From the NCBI RefSeq assembly GCF_002095535.1, contig NZ_MLJI01000002.1, positions 629,786 to 693,785 of the forward strand: a stretch of 64,000 nt of DNA, given 5' to 3'. The stretch comes from Pantoea cypripedii (GTDB taxonomy: Bacteria > Pseudomonadota > Gammaproteobacteria > Enterobacterales > Enterobacteriaceae). A model generated the notes under the pieces. The model did not search any database and was not told where the DNA came from. It saw only the letters and a program-made list of their open reading frames with translations. A program made the translations under genes and the position numbers. Of the stretch, positions 1 to 8,913 are shown in pieces; position 1 is the stretch's first letter; each line of letters starts with the position of its first letter.

Positions 1-989
1 ATTTTGGCGGGCAGGCCGATGATAAGGCGATGGCAAAGGTCTGGCTGGAGAAGCAATTGCCCGCCGTGAGCATGGAAGACATTCTGGTCGCCCCTGGGAT
101 CCATAGCGCGCTGGTGGGACTGCTGACCCTGCTGTGCCGCAAGGGTGGCAGCGTGTGCGTCAGTGATTTGATCTATCCGGGCCTGAAAGCCATCGCCAGC
201 CAGCTGAATATCACGCTGCAATCCCTGCCCTGCGATGAGGATGGCCCGCTGCCGCGCGCTTTTGAACATCAATGCCAGACTGGCAACATCAGCGCGTTAT
301 ATATCAATCCCACCATCCAGAACCCCACCACCCTGACGTTGCCGCTGCGCCGTCGTGAAGCGCTGGCCGATGTGGCGTCACGTTACAGCGTGCCGGTGAT
401 TGAGGATGAGGCTTATGCTGCGCTGGCGACACAACATATTGCGTCGTTCAGCGAGCTCATTCCCGAACTGACCTGGTATGTCACCGGCATGTCCAAATGT
501 TTTGGGCCGGGGCTGCGCACCGCATTTATCAAAGGTCCGGGTAAGCGCAATACCCAGCTGCTGGCGGGTGCGCTGCGCGCCCTGAACGTAATGGCCAGCC
601 CGATTACCAACGCGCTGGCGACCCAGTGGATCAGTGATGGCACCGCCGATCGGGTGTTGCTTTCCGTGCGTGCCGAATCGGTGATTCGCCAGAAAATGGC
701 CAGTGACATTCTGCGCGATTTTAGTTACCGCGCCACGCCACAGGGATTCCATCTCTGGTTACAGCTGCCGCGTCATTTCAACTGGAATCCTGCCGAGATG
801 GCGGTAAAACTGCGCGAACTTGGCGTCAGTGCTGTATCGAGCGCAGCCTTCTGCACCGATAATAATCCACCGGATGCGCTGCGTATTTGTCTGGGGGGTT
901 CCTGGTCACGGGAAACCTGCGCGGAGAATTTACAGACCATTGCCCATGTCATGTTGAATCCTCAGCATTACGGCAGTGTGATCCTTTAA
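1..989 (+). CDS. MocR-type PLP-dependent regulator, C-terminal part (5' end outside window)
   Basis: The reading frame is open to the first base of the window, so this is the 3' portion of a longer gene. What is visible is a fold-type I aminotransferase domain. A Ser-Lys pair in the context GMSKCFGPG (Lys codon 495-497) is the expected Schiff-base lysine for pyridoxal phosphate, and an upstream NPT-x-QNPT motif is typical of this fold. In MocR/PdxR-type GntR regulators such a domain follows an N-terminal winged helix, which would lie upstream of base 1. A stand-alone aminotransferase cannot be excluded without that part. It ends at a TAA, and no terminator with a T-run is evident. Confidence 0.8.
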   Translation, partial: FGGQADDKAMAKVWLEKQLPAVSMEDILVAPGIHSALVGLLTLLCRKGGSVCVSDLIYPGLKAIASQLNITLQSLPCDEDGPLPRAFEHQCQTGNISALYINPTIQNPTTLTLPLRRREALADVASRYSVPVIEDEAYAALATQHIASFSELIPELTWYVTGMSKCFGPGLRTAFIKGPGKRNTQLLAGALRALNVMASPITNALATQWISDGTADRVLLSVRAESVIRQKMASDILRDFSYRATPQGFHLWLQLPRHFNWNPAEMAVKLRELGVSAVSSAAFCTDNNPPDALRICLGGSWSRETCAENLQTIAHVMLNPQHYGSVIL

Positions 990-1071
990 GCATATTAATG
1001 GGTTCTCTTGAATAATGATGATGATGCTGGCAACATGGGTCGCCTGTTTTAATTAAATCGGGTAAGTCAGG

Positions 1072-1629
1072 ATGACACTGCCTAAATTTGCTGACATCAA
1101 AATATTTTTTGTGGGGTTATTGCGCAAAATAAACTGGGAAGCTTTCTCGGTTATCATCGCATTAGGCATATTTCTCTGGGGTAATCACTCCGCGTCGGTG
1201 GATAAAGAACAAAATGCCATTGAGGAAGTGCAAAAGATAAAAATCATGCTGCACTCCGAGGTGGAATATAACCTGCAAGCCATTGAAACCAGCGGCTATG
1301 AACAGTCCCTCGTCGAGGGGCTGGAAGTCTGTATTCCGTTGCCGGACAACGATAGCGAGGCGATCGAGCGACTTGACGTTGTCGCTGGCTATTTGCACGA
1401 TGATATTTATAAAGCCACGCTGCCTAAGTTACAGAATCTTCCGCCTGAGTATGTCGATAAACTGGTGCGTTATTATAACGCCATCGGCAGATTCAAAGAT
1501 TTAAGCGCTGTGATAAAAACCAATGGCGGCAATCAAAGTAAGATTAATTTGTTTAAGAGTGAATATTCTGCGTTGATGACGCAATCCGCCACGCTGGAGG
1601 AATTGCTGCGTGCGCAAGACCCATCATGA
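1072..1629 (+). CDS. unknown single-pass membrane protein
   Basis: I do not recognise this 185-residue protein. A short basic N-terminus is followed by one hydrophobic segment (about residues 22-36) and then a mostly helical, charged soluble domain. That looks like an inner-membrane anchor with a cytoplasmic or periplasmic helical domain. There is no cleavable-signal pattern and no enzyme motif. A purine-poor but acceptable region (gtcagg) precedes the ATG. The gene lies 56 bases upstream of the Sel1-repeat gene on the same strand, so the two may be co-transcribed. The coding assignment rests on length, start context and sensible composition; the function is unknown. Confidence 0.6.
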   Translation: MTLPKFADIKIFFVGLLRKINWEAFSVIIALGIFLWGNHSASVDKEQNAIEEVQKIKIMLHSEVEYNLQAIETSGYEQSLVEGLEVCIPLPDNDSEAIERLDVVAGYLHDDIYKATLPKLQNLPPEYVDKLVRYYNAIGRFKDLSAVIKTNGGNQSKINLFKSEYSALMTQSATLEELLRAQDPS

Positions 1630-1685
1630 TGGTATTCACGCTTTTAATCCCCTCCTAAGCCATTACCATTGTGGATAATATTAAG

Positions 1686-2951
1686 ATGAAATTATTTACC
1701 CCTAACGCTATCGCTCTGCTGGTGACATTATTTTGTTGCAGTGCTTCTTATGCCGGGGAAAATCTGGCTGATCTGCAAACTCAAGCAACCAATGGTAATG
1801 CGGCGGCACAAACCACCCTTGGCATCGATTACCTGAACGGTGACGGTGTCACACAGGATTACGGCAAAGCTAAGGAATGGCTGGAAAAAGCGGTGGCTCA
1901 GGATAGCCAGGAAGCCTGTCATGCGCTCGCCCTGATGTACACCTATGGTCATGGTGTGGCAAAGGATCTGAATAAAGCCATCGAACTGTATAAAAAGGCC
2001 GGTCCGGCACAACACGGCGATGCATACAATAATCTGGCGGTTATCTATGCTCAGGGATTGAATGGCCAGCCTGATCCCACCCTGGCGCTAAAGTATTATC
2101 AACTGGCCGCCGATGCTGGCAACAGCGAGTCACAGGCGATAATTGGCTGGCGATATGCCACCGGTGATGGGGTGCCGAAAAACACCCGCAAGGCATTTCA
2201 GTATTATGAAAAGTCAGCCGCGCTGGGTAACCCTCAGGGACAGTATTTGCTCGCCAACGCCTATGACGATGGTATCGGGGTAAAACGTAACGATGCGCTG
2301 GCCGTCTCCTGGTACAAAAAAGCTGCCGATAACGGCGACCTGTCCGCGATGAATAACCTCGGCGTGATGCTTACCGATGGTGAAGGCGTGAAACAGGATT
2401 ACGTCAAAGCACGCTTTTATCTGGAACAGGCGGTAGCGAAAGACTCCGCAGAGGCCAGAACCGGTTTAGGTTATCTGTATCTCAATGGACTGGGGGTGAA
2501 AAAGGACTACTACAAAGCCACCGAACTCTACAGCACGGCCTGTGACCGGGGGGTTGCGGATGCCTGTGATACCGTGAAGGAAATGAAAGCGAAAAAAATG
2601 TATCGCGTCAGAACTGCCAGCTCGTCTGCACCGGTAGCGACTCAGCGTCTGATCGCGAAATCTATCGATGACGGAGTTAACGCGACCTTTACCTGGCAAG
2701 GTGACGATGCCACCTTCAAAGCGAACGGACATGCGGTGGATTGTTCATTTTTGAAAGACTTTTCACAGGCAGGAGGCAATCTCGCCACCTCTTTCGTTTG
2801 CACGGGAAATGTCCAGATCGTGTTGAAGCAATTCAAAACCACGAAGAATGCCTATATCGCGGTGACCACTAACAACTTTAAAGATGAAGTGAAGTCTTTC
2901 GCGGTCAATGTTTATACCGTGGGGGCAGCAGCGCCTGCCATTGCGCGATAA
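1686..2951 (+). CDS. exported Sel1-repeat protein
   Basis: After a clear signal peptide (MKLFTPNAIALLV..., cleavage near CSASYAG) come about seven consecutive Sel1-like repeats of 35-37 residues (roughly residues 30-295). Each has the A-x-x-x-LG-x-x-Y-x-x-G-x-GV-x-x-D-x-x-KA pattern. A C-terminal domain of about 120 residues follows that I do not recognise. Sel1 repeats form helical solenoids that mediate protein-protein contacts, often in the periplasm. I chose the ATG at 1686 because it begins the signal peptide directly; a GTG at 1671 in the same frame is an alternative that adds five residues. The stop codon TAA lies inside a REP-like palindrome, so the last residues (AR) are encoded by the repeat itself. 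Confidence 0.85.
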   Translation: MKLFTPNAIALLVTLFCCSASYAGENLADLQTQATNGNAAAQTTLGIDYLNGDGVTQDYGKAKEWLEKAVAQDSQEACHALALMYTYGHGVAKDLNKAIELYKKAGPAQHGDAYNNLAVIYAQGLNGQPDPTLALKYYQLAADAGNSESQAIIGWRYATGDGVPKNTRKAFQYYEKSAALGNPQGQYLLANAYDDGIGVKRNDALAVSWYKKAADNGDLSAMNNLGVMLTDGEGVKQDYVKARFYLEQAVAKDSAEARTGLGYLYLNGLGVKKDYYKATELYSTACDRGVADACDTVKEMKAKKMYRVRTASSSAPVATQRLIAKSIDDGVNATFTWQGDDATFKANGHAVDCSFLKDFSQAGGNLATSFVCTGNVQIVLKQFKTTKNAYIAVTTNNFKDEVKSFAVNVYTVGAAAPAIAR

Positions 2952-2980
2952 ATCGCGCCGCTACGGCTCCGTGCGGTTAT
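2943..2980 (+). repeat. REP-like palindromic repeat, copy A
   Basis: The 22-base core has a perfect 7+2+7 palindrome (GCGCGAT-AA-ATCGCGC) followed by CGCTAC, then a GC-rich tail ending CCGTGCGGTTAT. The same core recurs at 14786, 28080 (inverted), 28130 (one variant), 52671 (inverted) and 52726. Here the repeat overlaps the stop codon of the Sel1 gene. Confidence 0.8.
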
Positions 2981-2993
2981 TTATCACGCGTCG

Positions 2994-3019
2994 AGGGGCT
3001 CTCAGGATAAGAGGCCCCT
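2994..3019. terminator. probable bidirectional terminator between convergent genes
   Basis: An imperfect hairpin (AGGGGC-TCT paired with AGAG-GCCCCT) lies between the convergent ends of the Sel1 gene and the LysR gene. There is no long T-run, so the call is structural only. Confidence 0.4.
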
Positions 3020-3024
3020 GGCGA

Positions 3025-3921
<897 letters not shown>

Positions 3922-4201
3922 TCACGCCTCTTTGTCATCTTTTGTCAGGCTACCGGCCTGAAAACCATACATAAACTGAAATATATGTGATTTATTCACA
4001 AATTGACCAGAAAAAGCTGACGGATTGTGACATAAGCCCTGTTCTAAGCCAGATTTCGGTTCAATGCTTAACCTTTTGGAGCGGTACTGATGAGTTTTAC
4101 TCATTACGCCTATCGGGTTTTGCCCGCTAATAAACTGTAATTCGTAATGATACTATTATCTCGTCGTTAGCCAACTCTTCTTTTAATTATGTGAGGTTTC
4201 T

Positions 4202-4456
4202 ATGAAAACGTTAATTGCTTCCGCCTTTGCCTTAACCACTCTTTTTGCTGTTAACAGCGCCTTCGCCGTCGATGTCATCAACGATACCGCCGGTAAACAA
4301 AAAGTCGGTGTGGTTTCTGCTTCCGGTGCCTATTCCCTCGACGGACTGACCAATAAACTGGCGGATAAGGCCGAGGCACAGGGCGCAACATCAATGAAAA
4401 TTATCGCCGCTGGCGGTGAAAATAAACTTTACGGCGTGGCGGAAATTTATAAGTAA
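4202..4456 (+). CDS. DUF1471 (YhcN/BhsA/McbA-type) small periplasmic protein
   Basis: The protein has 84 residues: a signal peptide (cleavage after AFA, about residue 22) and one DUF1471 domain with the typical VGVVSASG-x-YSLDGL-x-x-x-LADKA-x-x-GA-x-x-x-KI pattern, ending LYGVAEIYK. Members of this enterobacterial family are small, abundant, stress-induced periplasmic or outer-membrane proteins linked to biofilm and stress tolerance. GTGAGG precedes the ATG at good spacing. It is a monocistronic gene with a strong hairpin downstream. Two more family members lie at 38906 and 39260, but those are more similar to each other than to this one. Confidence 0.88.
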   Translation: MKTLIASAFALTTLFAVNSAFAVDVINDTAGKQKVGVVSASGAYSLDGLTNKLADKAEAQGATSMKIIAAGGENKLYGVAEIYK

Positions 4457-4576
4457 TTCCCCCGAACTGAAGACCCAATAAGCCGATATAAGCCCTTCTC
4501 CGGATAAATTTAATTCTATTGCGTACACCTGTTATCGGTGTCCTGGTTTGCTATTGTCTGGAATAAATGGATGTCA

Positions 4577-4609
4577 CCGAACGCCCTGGCTGGCGTTCGG
4601 CATCTTTTA
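4577..4609 (+). terminator. probable rho-independent terminator
   Basis: A perfect 9-bp stem (CCGAACGCC / GGCGTTCGG) with a 6-base loop is followed by CATCTTTTA. It lies about 120 bases after the DUF1471 gene and before the MFS gene. Confidence 0.55.
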
Positions 4610-4737
4610 TGAATCCGCCTCATAAGGTCAATCCCTGTCGCCAGGCTAATCATCGGCAAAAAATCTGTTAATTTACCTGCAGATACCGATTGTTCTCCGC
4701 ACCTGCATGAATAACTTCTCTCAGCAAGAAACCGACT

Positions 4738-5967
4738 ATGACTTCTCCTGTGATGGACGCTGTAACGCAACGGCGTGATTTACGTTTATTGATTATCCTG
4801 AGTGCACTGATGTCGTTTGCCTCAGTATCAACCGACCTTTACCTGCCAGCGATGCCGGTGATGGGCAAGGATTTGCATGCTGCCAGCGGGGGGATCGAAT
4901 TCACCCTTTCCGGCTTTCTGATTGGCTTTAGCCTTGGGCAATTAATCTGGGGGCCAGCGGGTGATCGTTATGGCCGACGCATTCCGGTGGCGCTCGGTCT
5001 GGTACTGTTTTTGATCGGCTCCATTGGTTGTGCCTTATCCACCACCCTCACCCAGATGGTCAGCTGGCGCGTGATTCAGGCCGTCGGTGCCTGTGCCGGA
5101 CCGGTACTGGCTCGGGCCATGGTACGCGATCTCTATAGCCGCGAACGTGCCGCACAAATGCTGTCGACGCTGATTTTATTTATGGCGGTTGCGCCGTTAT
5201 CCGGCCCGATACTCGGTGGACAAATCATGGCCTGGAGTAACTGGCATATGATTTTCTGGTTTATGGTGTTGCTGGGCGTGGTTGCCATCATCGGGCTGGC
5301 TTTTCTGCCGGAAACCCTTAGCCCCGGGTCACGCGCCACCACCCCGCTCTCCTGGGCCCTGAAGGATTACGTCAACATACTCAGGGATAAACGGGTGATG
5401 GGCTATGGCCTGGCGGGAGCCTGTTACTACGCGGGGTTTTACGCCTTTATCGCCGGTACGCCTTCTGCCTATATCGACTATTATCATGTTTCGCCACAAG
5501 TATATGGCCTGCTGTTTAGCGTCAATATTATCGGCGTGATGGGTGCTAACTTTCTTAACAGCCGCACGGTGAAACTCATCGGCAGCGATCGTCTGTTCCA
5601 TCTCGGCAGCACCATTGCGGCGTCAGCGGGGGTGATGTTCGCACTGGATAGTCACTCAGGCTGGGGCGGCATTAGCGGCCTGATCCTGCCATTCCTGGTT
5701 TATGCTGCCATGAACGGGCTGATTGTGGCTAATTCGGTGGCCGGTGCCTTAGCCGAAGCCACCACCAATGCCGGTGGCATCTCATCGTTAATTGGGGCCA
5801 TGCATTATGGATCCGGTATTTTTAGCGCCGCCGTGCTGGGATGGTGGAAAGATGGCTCTCCCTGGCCAATGGGTGCGGTTCTGGGTGCGGTTGCTATCGC
5901 CGGTTGCGTTATCAGCTGGGGGCTGAAGCGTCATAACCACCTCACCTCAATCACCACGCGCCAGTAG
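4738..5967 (+). CDS. MFS transporter, Bcr/CflA drug-resistance type
   Basis: This 409-residue inner-membrane protein has about twelve hydrophobic segments. STDLYLPAMP at residues 31-40, next to the first helix, is the hallmark of the Bcr/CflA subgroup of 12-helix drug:H+ antiporters. The loop 2-3 motif A appears as GPAGDRYGRR (72-81). Such proteins export bicyclomycin, chloramphenicol, sulfonamides or dipeptides, and the substrate here cannot be told from sequence. It stands alone on the plus strand, 56 bases upstream of the cupin gene, and co-transcription with that gene is possible. Confidence 0.88.
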   Translation: MTSPVMDAVTQRRDLRLLIILSALMSFASVSTDLYLPAMPVMGKDLHAASGGIEFTLSGFLIGFSLGQLIWGPAGDRYGRRIPVALGLVLFLIGSIGCALSTTLTQMVSWRVIQAVGACAGPVLARAMVRDLYSRERAAQMLSTLILFMAVAPLSGPILGGQIMAWSNWHMIFWFMVLLGVVAIIGLAFLPETLSPGSRATTPLSWALKDYVNILRDKRVMGYGLAGACYYAGFYAFIAGTPSAYIDYYHVSPQVYGLLFSVNIIGVMGANFLNSRTVKLIGSDRLFHLGSTIAASAGVMFALDSHSGWGGISGLILPFLVYAAMNGLIVANSVAGALAEATTNAGGISSLIGAMHYGSGIFSAAVLGWWKDGSPWPMGAVLGAVAIAGCVISWGLKRHNHLTSITTRQ

Positions 5968-6023
5968 CGCAGCTTTGCTAAGGTTTAGTTGTCATCCAGA
6001 GACTCATCACAAAGGAAGTAAAC

Positions 6024-6422
6024 ATGTTAAAAATTATCCCTAATGGTTCCGTACCCTCACGCAAAGGCCCGGAAGAGTATTTCACCGGCACGGTGCGTAT
6101 CGATGCGCCATTCAGTGGCACCGAGTCAGCACGCGTGGGTGGTGCAACCGTGACCTTCGAACCGGGTGCGCGTACCGCCTGGCATACCCATCCGCTTGGT
6201 CAGACGCTAATCATCACTCACGGCCAGGGCTGGATTCAGTGTGAAGGTGAAGAGACCGTGGTGATGAATCAGGGTGATATCATTTTTATCCCGGAAGGTG
6301 TGAAACACTGGCACGGCGCAACCCCTGACAATGCCATGACACATATTGCCATCGCCGAATCCGTCAACGGCAGCCCGGTTGACTGGCTGGAAAAAGTCAC
6401 CGACGAGCAATATAAAAAGTAA
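6024..6422 (+). CDS. small cupin, (R)-mandelonitrile-lyase/hydroxynitrile-lyase-like
   Basis: The 132-residue single-domain cupin has the motif RTAWHTHPLGQTLI with His54, His56 and Gln60, and a downstream HWHGA with His95 and His97. These correspond to the metal-binding set of the bacterial manganese cupins characterised as (R)-hydroxynitrile lyases (for example in Granulicella tundricola). The flanking segments FTGTVRID, VTFEPGARTAWHTHP, AMTHIAI and VDW-EKVTDEQY also match that family as I recall it. The natural role of these proteins in enterobacteria is not established, and the cyanohydrin activity may be incidental. AAAGGAAG precedes the ATG. Confidence 0.85.
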   Translation: MLKIIPNGSVPSRKGPEEYFTGTVRIDAPFSGTESARVGGATVTFEPGARTAWHTHPLGQTLIITHGQGWIQCEGEETVVMNQGDIIFIPEGVKHWHGATPDNAMTHIAIAESVNGSPVDWLEKVTDEQYKK

Positions 6423-6455
6423 CAACGCCTCTGAAACCGCTCAGAAAACCCGCTA

Positions 6456-6472
6456 CCCGGTGACGCACCGGG
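6456..6472 (+). terminator. weak terminator-like hairpin
   Basis: A 6-bp stem (CCCGGT / ACCGGG) with a 5-base loop lies 34 bases after the cupin gene. The run that follows is AT-rich (AGAATTATTTTC) but not a clean T-tract. Confidence 0.35.
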
Positions 6473-6617
6473 CAGAATTATTTTCTATAAATAACAATCA
6501 CCTGAGCAAATCCCGCACCAGAAAGTGGCCTGGTTCTCTCCTAATTTTCCGATATTGCCCCAAAACTGTGCTACAAAAGCATGGCTGTAATCTGATGACA
6601 TTAACCCGGGGAACGAG

Positions 6618-6839
6618 ATGAAAAGCGTAAAAGCCACATCAATTCGTGAGGTGAACGATAAGCTGCTCAACGGTGAATCCAAAGAAGTTGTTATCGATTT
6701 TGATATCAGTAGTGATGACTTCTTTGCTCTCTCCGATTACTGGTGTGAGCGGGGGGCAAAAATCAAAAAAGAAGGTGATCGATTCAAAATAAAACTGGGC
6801 AAAACCAGTATCCCTGAGCCTCCCGAAGCGAAAAAATAA
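6618..6839 (+). CDS. small hypothetical protein (73 residues)
   Basis: I do not recognise this protein. It is soluble, with no membrane segment, and rich in charged residues (a central VVIDFDISSDDFF and a Lys-rich C-terminus ending PEPPEAKK). GGGGAACGAG precedes the ATG at good distance, and a perfect 9-bp inverted repeat follows the stop, which supports a real small transcription unit. It sits directly upstream of the effector-like NEL gene and shares its AT-richness, but nothing in its sequence shows a chaperone or secretion function. Confidence 0.55.
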   Translation: MKSVKATSIREVNDKLLNGESKEVVIDFDISSDDFFALSDYWCERGAKIKKEGDRFKIKLGKTSIPEPPEAKK

Positions 6840-6856
6840 CACCCTGCATAGCGCTG

Positions 6857-6878
6857 ATTGACGCAAGGATGCGTCAAT
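6857..6878. terminator. perfect 9-bp inverted repeat after the small gene
   Basis: ATTGACGCA - AGGA - TGCGTCAAT forms a perfect stem with a 4-base loop, 18 bases after the stop of the 73-residue protein. It could be a terminator lacking a T-run or an operator for the downstream NEL gene. Confidence 0.45.
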
Positions 6879-7082
6879 ATCAGACTTGAATAAACTTCTT
6901 TAATAAAGCAAAATTCGGAGCTAATTCGATCTGAACGATTATTTATCATAATCAGTCACAAGCATTTTTCAATTATCTGTAAAATCCGTAAAAAATACGT
7001 AACCTGCCAGCCATGATTTAAAATATCTTTGTAGATGTGAAGTTATCAGGATTAAAATATTTAACAAATAGGGAAATTTAAC

Positions 7083-8717
7083 ATGCCAACAGTGAATAAT
7101 CACTTATCATCACCTTCATTTCTCCGCGCAAATTCCGACAGTGCACAGCAGTCCGGTAATATAGATGGCACCCCAGCACAACCCCAGACGAAAGAGGAAT
7201 ACCTTGCCCACTGGAGGCAATGGGCGCAAGAAGCGCCGGTGGGTGCGGGCGAGCAGCGTGACAGAGCGGTGAATATCATGCTTGATTGCTTTGAACGGCA
7301 TTCCAATGTGCTATATTTACCCAACCTTTCTCTTAGCTCATTACCCACATTTATTCCCCAGCATATTGAAACGTTAGATCTCTCGAATAACAAGATCCAG
7401 AACCTTAATTTTCAATTACCTCCACATGTAACAGACCTGTGCGTAGATCATAACGAATTGACGTCTCTGGCAGGTATGCAATTAAATAACCTTTCATATT
7501 TATCAGCAAAATATAACTTCATCGAAATATTGCCAGAACCCTTGCCAGAAAACCTGACGAGATTATACGTAAGTCATAATCAATTGAATTTTTTACCTGA
7601 AGTCATTCCCGGAACTGTTACGTTCTTAGATGTCTCCGATAATCGACTGGAAACCTTTCCTGCTTCTATCGTTAATCTGTCACGACAGGCTTACATTGCT
7701 GCCAGCAACAATCCGCTCTCAGTACGTACCATCCGGCACATGATGAATATTAACAACTCCCCGAATTATCATGGTCCGCAAATCTATTTCTCCATGTCAG
7801 AGCATCAGCCTCTCTCGGTCATTTATTCATTACATAAGGTGATTACTGAATGGCTACAGCCAGATGAGGTTAACGTAACAGAAGAGAAATGGTACGAAAT
7901 TGGCAATGAAAACGGTGCCCGTGAATTCAGCGCCTTTCTGACTGAGCTTGGAAGCACGGTCAGTGCCAGAAATAATGATGAATTTAAGAAGCAGGTTGCC
8001 AGTTGGTTAATCAGACTGACCGCCGACTCAGAGCTACGTGAGATGACATTTGCGGTTGCTTTCGCGGCAACGGAATCCTGCGAGGACCGGGTGACTCTGG
8101 CATGGAATAATATGCAGATCGCTGAACTTATTCATCTGGCTGTATCTGGCACATATGACAACAAATTACCTGAGTTAGTGACTATCGCTCGCGAAAAATT
8201 TCGCCTCGAAAAACTGGAAATAATTGCCAGAGAGAAAATAAAGACATTGGTGTTTGTTGATGAATTAGATGTCTACCTGGCCTTTCAAACCAAACTTAAG
8301 CCTTTCCTCGAACTGAATACCGTGGCAGAAAAAATGCGTTTCTTCGACGTATCCTCAGTCTCCACAGATGACCTCAAGGCCGCAGAAATACAGGTAAAAA
8401 CGGCAGAAAATGACAAATTCCCCCAGTGGTTATGCCGATGGACGCCGTGGCAGAAAGTCATCGAGCGTTTAGCACCTGCCGCCTGGGATGAAGCCTGGGA
8501 ACAAAGATACAGTATGCTTGATAGCATCGAATATAAGGATAAGCTTGACTCGGCACTTAAGGCCGAAACACTCATGAATGTTGGGGACGCGGAACAGTTC
8601 TATGCAAAGAAAATTTTAAAAAAAATGGAAATCAATATTCTTCTGCCTCTGACTCAACAGCTGCTTAATGAACAAGGACAGCAAGATCTTTTGCTTAAAA
8701 AGTGGGAAGGTTATTAA
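7083..8717 (+). CDS. leucine-rich-repeat NEL-domain E3 ubiquitin ligase, probable type III effector
   Basis: The 544-residue protein has three parts. Residues 1-70 are Ser/Asn/Gln-rich and unstructured-looking, as expected for a type III secretion signal, and lead into a helical cap (EYLAHWRQWA...). Residues about 75-215 hold five to six 20-residue bacterial leucine-rich repeats (LDLSNNKIQNL, LYVSHNQLNFLPE, LDVSDNRLETFP). Residues about 230-544 match the NEL domain of the IpaH/SspH/SlrP family. The motif ATESCEDRVTLAWNNM places the catalytic cysteine at residue 333 and the paired Asp at 335. Known members are injected into host cells and ubiquitinate host proteins. No secretion genes are in the window, and the gene is clearly AT-richer than its neighbours, suggesting transfer. 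Confidence 0.88.
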   Translation: MPTVNNHLSSPSFLRANSDSAQQSGNIDGTPAQPQTKEEYLAHWRQWAQEAPVGAGEQRDRAVNIMLDCFERHSNVLYLPNLSLSSLPTFIPQHIETLDLSNNKIQNLNFQLPPHVTDLCVDHNELTSLAGMQLNNLSYLSAKYNFIEILPEPLPENLTRLYVSHNQLNFLPEVIPGTVTFLDVSDNRLETFPASIVNLSRQAYIAASNNPLSVRTIRHMMNINNSPNYHGPQIYFSMSEHQPLSVIYSLHKVITEWLQPDEVNVTEEKWYEIGNENGAREFSAFLTELGSTVSARNNDEFKKQVASWLIRLTADSELREMTFAVAFAATESCEDRVTLAWNNMQIAELIHLAVSGTYDNKLPELVTIAREKFRLEKLEIIAREKIKTLVFVDELDVYLAFQTKLKPFLELNTVAEKMRFFDVSSVSTDDLKAAEIQVKTAENDKFPQWLCRWTPWQKVIERLAPAAWDEAWEQRYSMLDSIEYKDKLDSALKAETLMNVGDAEQFYAKKILKKMEINILLPLTQQLLNEQGQQDLLLKKWEGY

Positions 8718-8763
8718 ATATTCATCGCATCACCTGGATGCCTGAATAGATCACCTTTACCAT

Positions 8764-8789
8764 CAGGGGCCAGGGTAGCCTGGTCCCTG
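8764..8789 (+). terminator. hairpin after the NEL gene
   Basis: An 11-bp stem with one G-T pair (CAGGGGCCAGG / CCTGGTCCCTG) and a 4-base loop lies 46 bases after the stop codon. No T-run follows, so this is a structural call. Confidence 0.45.
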
Positions 8790-8913
8790 GGTGACTCGCC
8801 GCGATGATGCTCCTCAGATACCGCACCACACCAACATAAATCCCCCCGAGAGACTTTATATTTACTAAGCCCCTGTTATCTTTGACGCTTCACTTCTTAC
8901 AGGACGCCTGGTA

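Noticed and set aside
378..752. Open frame of 124 codons on the minus strand inside the MocR-type gene
   Set aside because: It lies wholly inside a strongly supported plus-strand domain and has no ribosome site or family character. Many similar antisense frames occur in this GC-rich window for the same reason.
6840..7082. HrpL-type promoter for the NEL effector
   Set aside because: Neither GGAACC nor a correctly spaced CCACNNA was found.
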